Shown: one piece after another, positions 38,807 to 47,196 of the stretch
Layout of the letters: the number at the start of each line of letters is the position of its first letter
How positions within the stretch are numbered: the stretch's first letter is position 1
Origin: Paraglaciecola algarum
GTDB lineage: Bacteria; Pseudomonadota; Gammaproteobacteria; Enterobacterales; Alteromonadaceae
Length of the DNA stretch: 64,000 nucleotides
NCBI RefSeq assembly: GCF_021532655.1
Contig: NZ_JAKGAS010000006.1
Location: forward strand, 1 to 64,000
Direction of reading: 5' to 3'
Notes under the pieces: generated by a model
The model's database searches: none
What the model was told of the DNA's origin: nothing
What the model saw: the letters and a program-made list of their open reading frames with translations, nothing else
Program-made: the position numbers and the translations under genes

Positions 38807-41042
38807 TACTAAATCCGATATTCATCTCATTATTGAAGGAGCTGGGTGTGCTAGCTGTGTAGGCAAAATTGAAGGGGCGTTAAAGGCAACTCTTGGTGTA
38901 GTCAGTGCGGAAATGAATTTTGCTGATAGGACTGTAATAGTATCAGGGACAGCTAAAACCGAAGAATTGATCAAAGCTGTTGAGTCTGTGGGTTATAACG
39001 CGAAACCAATTGATGATAGCTCGGAAACTGATGTACTAGATGAAAAAGAAGCGGCTGATTGGGCTTATTACAAAAAGCTGATGAGAGATACGTTTATTGC
39101 ACTTTCACTAGGCATACCCCTTATGATCTACAGTATTGTTATTGGCGAAATGACAGTAGAAACAAACGCTGAACGAATGTCGTGGTTCATGGTTGGTGTT
39201 TTAACTTTTGGCGTTATGTACTTTTCAGGTAAGCATTTTTATGTTGGTGCTTGGAAGAGCTTTAAAAACCATTCTGCCAATATGGACACTCTGATTGCAT
39301 TAGGAACTGGTACAGCGTGGATTTACTCAATGGTTGTTGTCTTTGTGCCTGATGCTATCCCGATGATGGCTAGGCATGTGTATTTTGAAGCAACCGCTAT
39401 GATCATTGGTTTGATTAATTTGGGTTTAGCACTTGAACTGAAAGCCAGAGGAAAAACATCGGAAGCGATAAAGCGTCTCATTGGGCTGCAAGCTAAAACA
39501 GCAACGGTGATTCGCGATAAAAAAGAAGTTCAAATTGGTATTGAGCAAGTCCTTTTGAAAGATGTGGTTAAAGTAAAGCCCGGTGAAAAAATGCCTGTTG
39601 ATGGTGTTGTCATTGAAGGTCACACATCTATTGATGAATCAATGCTTACTGGTGAGCCAATGCCTGTAGAGAAAACTGAAGGAGATGAAGTTGTTGCGGG
39701 CACTTTAAACAAGTCAGGTGTGATTTTCTTTAAGGCAACACGAGTAGGGAAAGATACTGCGCTAGCACAGATCATCAATATGGTGAAAAGAGCACAAAAC
39801 TCTAAACCACCAATAGGTCGTCTTGCTGACGTGATTTCAGGCTACTTTGTTCCTGTGGTGATGATTATTTCGGTTTTAAGCGCATTAGCATGGCTTAACT
39901 TTGGGCCAGCTCCTGCGATAGCATTTGCAATCGTTTCTGCAACTACGGTGTTAATTATCGCTTGCCCTTGTGCATTAGGTTTGGCAACGCCTATGTCGGT
40001 TATGGTTGGGGTGGGCAAGGCAGCCGAAGCAGGTGTACTTATTCGAAATGGAGAAGCATTACAAACAGCCTCCAAAATCACAGCAATGATATTTGATAAA
40101 ACAGGCACAATTACCGAAGGGGCACCTAAGGTAACAGATATCGTTTTGGCACATTCAAAGGACGATAAAAAAGTATTACAGCTTGCCGCTAGTCTAGAGA
40201 GTGGTTCAGAGCACCCCTTAGCACAAGCCATTGTAGAGAGTGCTTTGGAAAGAGACATTGAACTTTTAAAAATCGATTCTTTTAAAGCCATCACAGGATT
40301 TGGTGTAGAGGCAAACTGTGAAAATCGCGTTTTACTTTTCGGCAACGAAAAGCTGATGAAAATAAAAGGTGTCGATGTAACTGGTCATATTGAGCAAGCT
40401 CAAACCTTAGCTAAAGAAGCAAAAACACCAATGTACTTTGCTATTGATGGACACCTTGCAGCTCTTATTGCAGTGGCTGACCCAATAAAACCTGATTCCA
40501 TTTCAGCTATCAAGCGACTTCAAGCGAATAACATACGCGTAATTATGCTAACTGGCGATAATAAGGAAACTGCCACCGCAGTTGCTACGAAAGTAGGAAT
40601 TACTGAATTTCTAGCTGAAGTTTTGCCAGAAGATAAAGCCAATAAAGTTGAAGAATTACAACGCAGTGGTGAAATTGTTGGCATGACAGGAGATGGAATA
40701 AATGACGCGCCAGCGCTTGCATTAGCTGATGTTGGATTTGCTATAGGTACAGGTACAGATGTAGCTATTGAAAGTGCAGATATTACCTTGATGAGAGGCT
40801 CTCTGCATGGTTTGGCAGATGCTATCGCAGTAAGTAAGGCAACCCTTCGCAATATTAAGCAAAATCTATTTGGAGCGTTTATTTACAACGTAGCTGGTGT
40901 CCCATTAGCAGCAGGCGTGATGTATCCATTCTTCGGTATCTTGCTAAGCCCTGTAATAGCAGGCGCTGCGATGGCACTTTCATCGTTGACAGTAGTGTCT
41001 AACGCTAATCGACTCCGTTTGTTTAAAGCTCAAGAGCACTAA
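38799..41042 (+). CDS. copA: Copper-translocating P1B-type ATPase CopA
   Basis: A 747-residue inner-membrane Cu(I) exporter. One N-terminal HMA domain has GCASC (about 17-21). Eight membrane helices include the CPC motif ([12 protein letters not shown]). Also seen are the phosphorylation site [15 protein letters not shown] in the nucleotide domain, and [11 protein letters not shown]. Start ATG 38799 matches the HMA onset and overlaps the regulator stop. Moves Cu(I) from cytoplasm to periplasm, where CusCBA and CopC take over. Confidence 0.95.
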   Translation: MTNTKSDIHLIIEGAGCASCVGKIEGALKATLGVVSAEMNFADRTVIVSGTAKTEELIKAVESVGYNAKPIDDSSETDVLDEKEAADWAYYKKLMRDTFIALSLGIPLMIYSIVIGEMTVETNAERMSWFMVGVLTFGVMYFSGKHFYVGAWKSFKNHSANMDTLIALGTGTAWIYSMVVVFVPDAIPMMARHVYFEATAMIIGLINLGLALELKARGKTSEAIKRLIGLQAKTATVIRDKKEVQIGIEQVLLKDVVKVKPGEKMPVDGVVIEGHTSIDESMLTGEPMPVEKTEGDEVVAGTLNKSGVIFFKATRVGKDTALAQIINMVKRAQNSKPPIGRLADVISGYFVPVVMIISVLSALAWLNFGPAPAIAFAIVSATTVLIIACPCALGLATPMSVMVGVGKAAEAGVLIRNGEALQTASKITAMIFDKTGTITEGAPKVTDIVLAHSKDDKKVLQLAASLESGSEHPLAQAIVESALERDIELLKIDSFKAITGFGVEANCENRVLLFGNEKLMKIKGVDVTGHIEQAQTLAKEAKTPMYFAIDGHLAALIAVADPIKPDSISAIKRLQANNIRVIMLTGDNKETATAVATKVGITEFLAEVLPEDKANKVEELQRSGEIVGMTGDGINDAPALALADVGFAIGTGTDVAIESADITLMRGSLHGLADAIAVSKATLRNIKQNLFGAFIYNVAGVPLAAGVMYPFFGILLSPVIAGAAMALSSLTVVSNANRLRLFKAQEH

Positions 41043-41053
41043 GGATAATACAC

Positions 41054-41407
41054 ATGATTGTAATCAATATAATTGGACTAGTTTTGATCGCAATAATAGT
41101 TTGGTGGTTTTGGCTATATAAGCCACAAGAAACTGTTGTCGAAAATAATGAAATTATGATTGAAGTAAAAGATGGAATTTATTCGCCAGCCTTAATTCAA
41201 GTGGCAGCAGACAGACCTATTTTATTGACGTTTTTTCGTAATGATCAGAATCCTTGCTCTGAAACATTATTATTTCCGTCCTTGGAAATAAGTGAACAGC
41301 TCAAATTAAATGAAATAACTCAAGTGAATATTAAAGCACTAATACCCGGTGAGTATGAGTTTCATTGCCAGATGAAAATGTATCACGGGGTTTTAAAGGT
41401 AATTTAA
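41054..41407 (+). CDS. Membrane-anchored cupredoxin-like protein
   Basis: A 117-residue protein with one N-terminal helix (IIGLVLIAIIVWWFWLY) and a cupredoxin domain. Possible ligands are Cys in QNPCSETLLFP, and Cys, Met and His in YEFHCQMKMYHG. Lies 11 bp after copA and probably hands copper between periplasmic partners. The last third of the gene is duplicated at 42809-42924. Confidence 0.82.
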   Translation: MIVINIIGLVLIAIIVWWFWLYKPQETVVENNEIMIEVKDGIYSPALIQVAADRPILLTFFRNDQNPCSETLLFPSLEISEQLKLNEITQVNIKALIPGEYEFHCQMKMYHGVLKVI

Positions 41408-41540
41408 AATGTGCAGTGTGATTACTAAGAAATATTGGCGGCATAATCATTGCGCGATTTTGTCACAGTTAATTTGGTGATATCTTGTCAGTTATATAAA
41501 CTATATTGACGTTTTTAGTATTAGGCGATATCTGATGCTT

Positions 41541-41578
41541 ATCAAGCCTTCGACTCATCCGTGAATCGAAGGCTTGAT
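41541..41578. terminator. Strong hairpin between convergent genes
   Basis: A perfect 13-bp inverted repeat, ATCAAGCCTTCGA (41541-41553) and its complement (41566-41578), with a 12-nt loop, in the 180-bp gap between the cupredoxin gene and the convergent glutaredoxin-MauE gene. No long U-tract, so termination is likely but not certain. Confidence 0.6.
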
Positions 41579-41588
41579 ATACGTTTAA

Positions 41589-42320
41589 CTATTTCAAAAG
41601 CATAATTAAACTTCCAGCGATCATGAATAAATTTTCAGACAGTGATATAAATCCGAGAGGGACATTACTATCACCACCAACGCAGGCGCATTTTAGCTCT
41701 CGCTTATCTATATAGACAGCTTTAAATACTGAGATAGCGCCTACTGTTCCAATAAATAGAGAAAAGGGCGCTACCGCCAAGGCTGGTAATTGTGCAACCA
41801 TTCCAATACCCGCATATGCCTCAACAAATGGATAAATATATCCGTACCGAATCCATTTCATCGCTAGTAAATCATATGTGATAAATGAATTGGTAAAGCT
41901 ATACAAATCTTTGAGTTTTTGTACTGCGAGCATCGTCATAGAGAACGCGATAAAAAGCATCAGGGTTCGAGTGGATAAATATTCACCTGTAGCAAAATGC
42001 TGAAAAGCCCAAGTCAATAACGCTGCTATGGAAAAGATTACAATTACGGGGGTGTAAGTGGTGCCCGTTTGACCTGCTTCTGCTTTACCGAAATATTTGC
42101 GCAAGTCGTCATATCCGCCTATTCGTTCATCATCAATGAAAGTTTGTGGTGTAGTTTTAACTCCGTGCTTATCTTTAAACTTATCGGTATCTTCACGCGA
42201 AGTTAAATGGTTGTCTTCGACTTTATAACCTTCTCTTTTTAATAAGTCTTTTGAGCGCAACCCATAAGGACAGATATGATCGTTAGTTACCATTCTGTAA
42301 ACTATTGCGGTTTTACTCAT
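41589..42320 (-). CDS. Glutaredoxin-MauE/DoxX-like fusion protein
   Basis: A 243-residue fusion. Residues 1-80 are a glutaredoxin (active-site-like HICPYGLRS, cis-Pro in KTTPQTFI, GGYDDL glutathione site). Residues 90-243 are a four-helix MauE/DoxX-type membrane domain with CACVGGDSNVPLGFISLSEN. It may pass reducing power across the membrane to periplasmic thiol or copper proteins. Its place in a copper island fits thiol repair during metal stress. Transcribed alone, convergent to the copA unit. Confidence 0.85.
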   Translation of the reverse strand: MSKTAIVYRMVTNDHICPYGLRSKDLLKREGYKVEDNHLTSREDTDKFKDKHGVKTTPQTFIDDERIGGYDDLRKYFGKAEAGQTGTTYTPVIVIFSIAALLTWAFQHFATGEYLSTRTLMLFIAFSMTMLAVQKLKDLYSFTNSFITYDLLAMKWIRYGYIYPFVEAYAGIGMVAQLPALAVAPFSLFIGTVGAISVFKAVYIDKRELKCACVGGDSNVPLGFISLSENLFMIAGSLIMLLK

Positions 42321-42808
42321 CGTTATCTCCTTAATTTTCTTGACCTTTATTATTGGTAGTTACTTTAACGTTATCTTCATCAGAATAAATATTACAATTA
42401 TCGAGGTTAGTATCATCGCTACAAATTTATGCATTTCATATGTAATATTTACTCGGTAATACATATGTTTTGAAATATTTTCTTAAATAACTTCTATATT
42501 TCGAGATTATTAAAATACTTTCAATATTCGTACCAACGCGCAGGTGAGAAATTATTGGGTACTTCGTATCGATTTTTCCTTTATTAGTTTCAAAAAGTGC
42601 TCTCATTTAATTCTAATTATCTTTATTTAAAACCCAATAAACAGAAAACAATGCAAGCTCAATATGCATAAAAAAATCGAAATCATGTTTATTTATAAAT
42701 AAATCATATGGTCAGTTAACATCAGTTAGATTTAAGAGGCTGTAACGAATTTTGTGTAACTGCTTATCATAAATTACTCTATTGAGAGTTAAGGATAGGC
42801 AGATGCAA
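42321..42808. other. AT-rich gap, promoter side of the glutaredoxin fusion
   Basis: No gene of supportable length. It is rich in A/T runs and must hold the minus-strand promoter for the glutaredoxin-MauE gene. A GAGGCTGTAACGAATTTTG stretch (from 42736) resembles some IS ends but has no partner or transposase that I can see. Confidence 0.4.
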
Positions 42809-42924
42809 ATGAACAGCTCAAATTAAATGAAGTAAATCAAGTGAATATTAAAGAACTAATACCCGGTGAGTGTGAGTTTCATTACCAGATGAAAATGTAC
42901 CACGGAGTTTTAAAGGTAATTTAA
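42809..42924 (+). pseudogene. Duplicated 3' fragment of the cupredoxin gene
   Basis: These 116 bases closely match 41292-41407, the last third of the cupredoxin gene up to and including the stop, with about nine changes. No start or ribosome site is present. The copy reads ECEFHYQMKMYHGVLKVI, so the Cys ligand of the parent (FHCQM) is Tyr here while a neighbouring Tyr became Cys. It lies 15 bp before the convergent KfrA-like gene stop. A remnant of local duplication or of a recombined second copy. Confidence 0.88.
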
Positions 42925-42938
42925 AATCAATTAATGGG

Positions 42939-43544
42939 TTATTTGCTTAATAACTCAAATCTCCCTTCTAGCTTGCCGTAAGCTCGTTGGAGCTTATCAA
43001 ACTCTACTTCTTTAATTTCAAGTTGTTTGATACGACTCTCATTTGCTTCTAGTAACCCAAGTAGTCTTGAGTTTTCTGCCACTAGCTCTTCGTTTCTAGA
43101 TTGCAAAACATCTATTTCAGCTTCTAGTTCGTCAATTTTATTGTCGCTTGATTCAATAGCGAGGCTTGCTTGATTTTCAGATTCCTCATATTCAAGGATT
43201 TTTGATTGGTAATCATCAATAGTTGATTTAACTCTTTTTTCTGCAACTTGTTGTGCGACTTTGTAGCTTTCCATTGCTAGCTTCTCAAGTTGATTTATAG
43301 CTGTTTGTTGGTTCTTCTCCAACTTTTCAGCTATTTCCGTTGGTAGTTCAATTTCTTCTACTTTTTCCTCAACTATTGATTCTTGTTGGGATAAATATTC
43401 AGACCAAACGATCTTAATACGCTCAGAACTTCCACCTTGCAACCTGTTTCGTATTGCAAATGGACTAACTAATTTACCTTCAGCGGTAATCGCTTTTCCA
43501 GCTTCAATTATCTGTTGATCTGAAAATTCAGCTCTTCTACCCAT
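42939..43544 (-). CDS. KfrA-like DNA-binding coiled-coil protein
   Basis: A 201-residue protein with an N-terminal KfrA-type DNA-binding domain (FSDQQIIEAGKAITAEGKLVSPFAIRNRL) and a long coiled coil (about 60-195, repeated E/K/L/Q heptads). KfrA proteins are plasmid-encoded autorepressors linked to partition and stable maintenance. A large palindrome just upstream (43559-43590) is the likely operator. Its presence suggests that the metal island has a plasmid history. Confidence 0.83.
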   Translation of the reverse strand: MGRRAEFSDQQIIEAGKAITAEGKLVSPFAIRNRLQGGSSERIKIVWSEYLSQQESIVEEKVEEIELPTEIAEKLEKNQQTAINQLEKLAMESYKVAQQVAEKRVKSTIDDYQSKILEYEESENQASLAIESSDNKIDELEAEIDVLQSRNEELVAENSRLLGLLEANESRIKQLEIKEVEFDKLQRAYGKLEGRFELLSK

Positions 43545-43558
43545 ATCACCCTCAAAAT

Positions 43559-43590
43559 AAGTTAATTAAGTTATTTAACTTAATTAACTT
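43559..43590. promoter_or_regulatory. 14+4+14 palindromic operator upstream of KfrA-like gene
   Basis: AAGTTAATTAAGTT (43559-43572), spacer ATTT, AACTTAATTAACTT (43577-43590): a perfect inverted repeat starting 14 bp upstream of the kfrA-like ATG. Each arm itself contains TTAATTAA. Autoregulatory binding by the KfrA-like protein is inferred. Confidence 0.75.
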
Positions 43591-43712
43591 TAGTATGTTT
43601 TTTGATTTTTTCAATTAAATGTGCAAATAAAGTCACTTTTAGGCTGTTCGATAAAATATTGGATTATTTTGAACGTTTTATCTCGAATGTGAACGTATGT
43701 ATATTTTTTAAT

Positions 43713-43776
43713 TCGTTCATGTACGAAACTGTATTTGTTGACTTTCGTTTATCTGGTTGCTAGTGTGTACGAAAGT
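43713..43776. other. Candidate res (resolvase) site
   Basis: Inverted motifs cluster in the 250-bp gap before the resolvase unit: TTCGT-N6-ACGAA (about 43714-43729) and the perfect ACTTTCGT/ACGAAAGT (43741-43748 and 43769-43776, 36 bp overall). Further TTCG and GAACG half-sites lie at 43648-43695. This layout is compatible with a multi-subsite res region or a control region. Assignment is tentative. Confidence 0.35.
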
Positions 43777-43790
43777 TATAACTTTGGTGC

Positions 43791-44147
43791 ATGAAGATGA
43801 CGAATGAAGCAGAAATAAGAAAATTATCTTTTGAACAAATAAAAGAGTTACTTACAGATCCTTTCAGGGTTCTGGTAGAAGAGGGTCGTGTTATTCATAT
43901 ATGTGCATACGGCCAAGATTCCAGTGAGGTGCTTGAAGAAGTATCGATTAGTACTGCGGCACATGATTTGATTAGACAACTAAGTAGATCAAATATCATT
44001 CACAAAGCAAAGTGGGGGCAAAATATTATTTCTGATATTCCTGACTTCGCTTCTTTTTATGATATTCATCGTGGGGATATTTACGGTATTCAAACAGAAG
44101 ACGAATATCAGCTTGCTAAGTCATTAGAGCTAGCAGAATCTAGATAA
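43791..44147 (+). CDS. Hypothetical protein upstream of resolvase
   Basis: A 118-residue acidic cytoplasmic protein without a domain I recognise; ends only one base before the resolvase ATG, so the two are one unit. Ribosome site is weak and the start could be the ATG at 43797. It contains ELLTDPFRVLVEEGRVIHIC and a tail GIQTEDEYQLAKSLELAESR. Possibly a plasmid accessory or antitoxin-like protein; no evidence for either. Confidence 0.65.
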   Translation: MKMTNEAEIRKLSFEQIKELLTDPFRVLVEEGRVIHICAYGQDSSEVLEEVSISTAAHDLIRQLSRSNIIHKAKWGQNIISDIPDFASFYDIHRGDIYGIQTEDEYQLAKSLELAESR

Positions 44148-44148
44148 A

Positions 44149-44742
44149 ATGAAAGTAGGTTTTGCTAGAGTCTCTACAAATGAGCAAGATTTAGAAGTGC
44201 AACTTTCTAAATTATCAGATTTTGGCTGTGAGAAAGTTTTCAAAGGTAAGCAATCAGGTACATCAATAAAAAATGATGAAAAGCTTAAAGAGCTTATCGA
44301 TTTCATTAGAGAAGGTGATGAAGTAATTGTTACTCGACTAGATCGGCTTGGACGTTCATTAAAAACAATATTGGACTCAATAGACAATATTCATAGAAAA
44401 GGCGCTTGCTTGAATATCATCGATGGATCATTAAATACGAGTAACGACAATCCTTTTTCAAACGCAATGATTAATCTATGTGGCGTATTCGCTCAACTAG
44501 AGCGTGACCTAATAAAAGCGAGAACAGCCGAAGGCAGAGCTGAAGCAAAAGCAAAAGGAAAACACTTGGGGAGAATGCCCGCACTTAAAGATCAGCAAGC
44601 TAGAGAGTTATTTAATGCAAAATTAAATGGGGAGTCTATTTCTGCTTTAGCAAGAAAATATAAAGTGAGTCGTCCTACCGTTCACAGAACAATTAGTCGG
44701 ATAAAGAAAATCATTGAGCAGAGTAAATCAATAACCCTATAA
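44149..44742 (+). CDS. Serine recombinase (resolvase/invertase family)
   Basis: A 197-residue serine recombinase. The N-terminus VGFARVSTNEQDLEVQL has the catalytic Ser (S9) and Arg. VTRLDRLGRSLKTIL holds the conserved active-site Arg pair, followed by the long E-helix. The C-terminal HTH is ESISALARKYKVSRPTVHRTI. Size fits Tn3-type resolvases and plasmid multimer-resolution enzymes rather than large integrases, so it probably did not integrate the island. Confidence 0.9.
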   Translation: MKVGFARVSTNEQDLEVQLSKLSDFGCEKVFKGKQSGTSIKNDEKLKELIDFIREGDEVIVTRLDRLGRSLKTILDSIDNIHRKGACLNIIDGSLNTSNDNPFSNAMINLCGVFAQLERDLIKARTAEGRAEAKAKGKHLGRMPALKDQQARELFNAKLNGESISALARKYKVSRPTVHRTISRIKKIIEQSKSITL

Positions 44743-44897
44743 CATTACAATATATGGAAATATTCCACTTGATGAATCAAGTGGGGAGGAAATTTATTTA
44801 TAGCGCATCCTTTAGCAGGAAACTTTTTGAGTCATTGAAATTGTATTTTCAATAGTCAAATAAAAAATAACATTAGTTTTATTAAGAGGTGGTTTTT

Positions 44898-45491
44898 GTG
44901 AAAAATAGTTCATTTTTAGCGTGGATACTTCGAATGAACCTTATTAAACGCTGGTCTCCTATGCATTTAGTGAAGGAAGAGAATGTAGCTGAGCATAGTC
45001 ATCAGGTAGCCGTAATTGCACATTTATTAGCAACGATTAAAAATGTTTATTGTGATGGTCATATAAGTCCTGAAAAAGCTGCCACTATCGCTTTATATCA
45101 CGAAGTTTCAGAAACAAAACTTCAAGATATAAACCATGTTACCAAGTACAGTTCACCCGCGTTAACAGAGGAATTTAAAAAAATAGAAGATTTAGCTGAG
45201 ATTGAGTGTTTGAATTCCTTACCTGAAAAGTTGCAACCGCTATTCAAAGAGCTAGTTATACAAAAGCAGGTAGATAAAGAGTATAAGAAGTTAGTAAAAG
45301 CAGCCGATGTTCTTACTGCTTATTTTAAAGCATGCGATGAACTAAAATTTCATAACCCAGAATTTGTCTCTGTTAAAAAGCGTTTATCTTTGAAAGTAGA
45401 AACTTATAAGAAAGATATGCCTGAGGTAAGTATTTTTATGGAACTTTTTGAACAAAATTGTTTGGCTAGTCTGGATGATTTATCTAATTAA
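44898..45491 (+). CDS. YfbR-like HD-domain protein with HE variant, element-borne
   Basis: A 197-residue relative of 5'-deoxynucleotidase YfbR. The R-W pair (IKRWSPMHLV), first metal His (EHSHQVAV), catalytic Glu (YHEVSET) and last metal Asp (VKAADVL) are kept. The HD dyad reads HE, and the [10 protein letters not shown] loop became LQDINHVTKY. YfbR removes phosphate from dNMPs; the change may alter metal, activity or substrate. Start is GTG 44898, placed after AAGAGGTG; GTG 44889 is possible. It lies between the resolvase and a broken dGTPase gene. The resident YfbR gene is 0.5 kb to the right. Confidence 0.82.
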   Translation: MKNSSFLAWILRMNLIKRWSPMHLVKEENVAEHSHQVAVIAHLLATIKNVYCDGHISPEKAATIALYHEVSETKLQDINHVTKYSSPALTEEFKKIEDLAEIECLNSLPEKLQPLFKELVIQKQVDKEYKKLVKAADVLTAYFKACDELKFHNPEFVSVKKRLSLKVETYKKDMPEVSIFMELFEQNCLASLDDLSN

Positions 45492-45564
45492 ACTTGACAA
45501 TAATAATACGTATGTAATAAAATGTATCTATTGATTCTTTCCCTTTGCCTTTATAATTAAGGCG

Positions 45565-45933
45565 TTAGAGTTGCAACCCTCCAAAATAAATACGTTTATG
45601 GTGTTTTGTTCCGAAGGGAGGATGACCAATATCGTGAGCTAAACAAAGCGCTTCAATTAATATGTCACTTAACCCAAGTTGTTTGGTTAATGCGGGATAT
45701 TTGCTTCTTAATTGCGCGGCAATACCCTGGCCAATTTGTGATGCTTCTAGTGAGTGGGTGAGGCGAGTTCGATAGAAATCGCTCATACCTACACCTAACA
45801 CTTGGGTTTTGGATTGTAATCGACGAAAAGCAGCAGAATGCAGAATACGGGCTTTGTCACGTTGGAAAGGTGTACGATGATCACCTTCTCGTTCAGTTTT
45901 TTTGTTTAAAAATCTGCTGCTCCATGGATCCAT
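45565..45933 (-). pseudogene. Truncated dGTPase-family gene (island insertion point)
   Basis: The first 108 or so residues are a good dNTP triphosphohydrolase N-terminus: [47 protein letters not shown] and the HD motif [10 protein letters not shown]. Where the family continues HGGE, the frame changes to [14 protein letters not shown] and stops. Normal length is about 430-500 residues, so three quarters, including later metal ligands, are missing; no 3' part occurs elsewhere in the window. The break near 45610 is taken as the right junction of the accessory island. The fragment is unlikely to be active. Confidence 0.88.
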
Positions 45934-46030
45934 TGATAAACTTATCTTGATAAATTATAGATGTCTAATCTGAACAAAGTTACTGATGTAAATCAAGGTG
46001 ATAGTCTTAGATAATTAATTAAAATCGAGC

Positions 46031-46639
46031 TTATTTATCTTCTTGAGTAATTTCATCAAGACTTAAACTAAAACTAGGTACATAAGCTTTCATAAAGTAG
46101 TCCACTTCTTCAGAGTGATAATCCTTTAACATTTGATCCAAGCGTTTTTTAGCTAATTCGAATTCCCTATTGCCTGCAGATAATTCTTCCAAAGTTTTTA
46201 AATAGGCACAAATCACATCTGCAGCTTTTACGATAAAAGCTATGTCTTCACTATGATAATGATGATCAATTAGTTTTGCATAGTCATCGTGAAAGTCTTC
46301 TGGGGCCATATTGATTAGCTTTTTCTCAGCTAACTTTTCAATTTTTTTGTATTCATCACGAATAACTGGATTAGAATATTTTACTGGGGTTGGTAAGTCA
46401 CCTGTGATGACTTCAGATACATCGTGAAACATGGCTATTGTGGCGACTTCATTTGGGTCAAGCTTACCGCCGAAATATTTATTACGTATTAGTGCTAAAG
46501 AGTGAGCCACCATGGCCACCTGTAGACTGTGCTCTTGTACGTTTTCGGTGCGTACATTGCGCATTAACGGCCAGCGATTGATCAACTTCATTCGAGCTAG
46601 ATGAGCAAAAAAGTGGCTTTTGATAGTATGGAAACTCAT
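46031..46639 (-). CDS. yfbR: 5'-deoxynucleotidase YfbR
   Basis: A 202-residue HD-domain nucleotidase with all YfbR landmarks: INRWPLMR (the R-W substrate pair), EHSLQVAM, the HD dyad and catalytic Glu in [15 protein letters not shown], and [16 protein letters not shown]. It dephosphorylates dAMP, dGMP, dUMP and similar. Encoded next to and in line with the dGTPase gene, as expected for a dNTP-turnover pair. Resident chromosomal copy. Confidence 0.93.
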   Translation of the reverse strand: MSFHTIKSHFFAHLARMKLINRWPLMRNVRTENVQEHSLQVAMVAHSLALIRNKYFGGKLDPNEVATIAMFHDVSEVITGDLPTPVKYSNPVIRDEYKKIEKLAEKKLINMAPEDFHDDYAKLIDHHYHSEDIAFIVKAADVICAYLKTLEELSAGNREFELAKKRLDQMLKDYHSEEVDYFMKAYVPSFSLSLDEITQEDK

Positions 46640-47196
46640 GAATTAGTGACCCTGTTTATAATTTTGAAACTTAATACTCCATTCTCTCATCCAATTAGTA
46701 CTCTTTGAAAGCTAATTAATTTAATAATCAATTTTGATCTTAATCAAAGTTAATGAGGGTATTAAAAGAACATGATGGCATGCTAGTCATTTGTACTATT
46801 TGGTTCATTCCTGAAAACTATCTTGCAATTAAGCGCTAATTTCCGTTTAAATGGCTTCTCTCCAGCGTCTCTTTTCATGAGTATAGTGTGTATCCAGCTG
46901 GCAAATAAATAGCTAGCATTAAGATGTACTTATGTTAAACAAATGTTATTGGTGTGATTTGTATTTGCATGTAACTTATTAATAAATCAGTTGTAATCAA
47001 AATGTTTAAATTTTTATCTTTTAAGTGGCGAAGTCACTCATTTCATGACATTGGATAGTGCTGGATAAGTACTCAAATTAATATTTGATTGAAAATGATT
47101 GGTATTGCTTGACTATATTTATGATGGATGTAAAATAATGTTAACAAATTAAAGCTAAGAGCTTTTAGTACATCAATCGCTGGAGTTAAACAGAAG
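46640..47196. other. Divergent regulatory gap before the rhamnose operon
   Basis: No gene of support. The 557 bp must hold the yfbR promoter (leftward) and the rhamnose operon promoter (rightward; see 47109-47136). The DNA is AT-rich with no clear long palindrome, so the rhamnose regulator site was not recognised. Confidence 0.5.
47109..47136 (+). promoter_or_regulatory. Sigma-70-like promoter for the rhamnose operon
   Basis: TTGACT (47109-47114) and TAAAAT (47131-47136), 16 bp apart, about 60 bp before the first ATG. Fits a vegetative promoter; the regulator is unknown. Confidence 0.55.

Noticed and set aside
42736..42762. Sequence resembling the end of an IS element (GAGGCTGTAACGAATTTTG...)
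   Set aside because: No matching inverted end, target duplication or transposase could be found; left as a note only.
44149..44742. Serine recombinase as the integrase of the island
   Set aside because: Size and domains match resolvases/invertases, not large serine integrases; the integrase is probably left of the window.
45565..45933. Short dGTPase as a functional small protein
   Set aside because: Lacks about three quarters of the family, including later metal ligands, and has a foreign tail.
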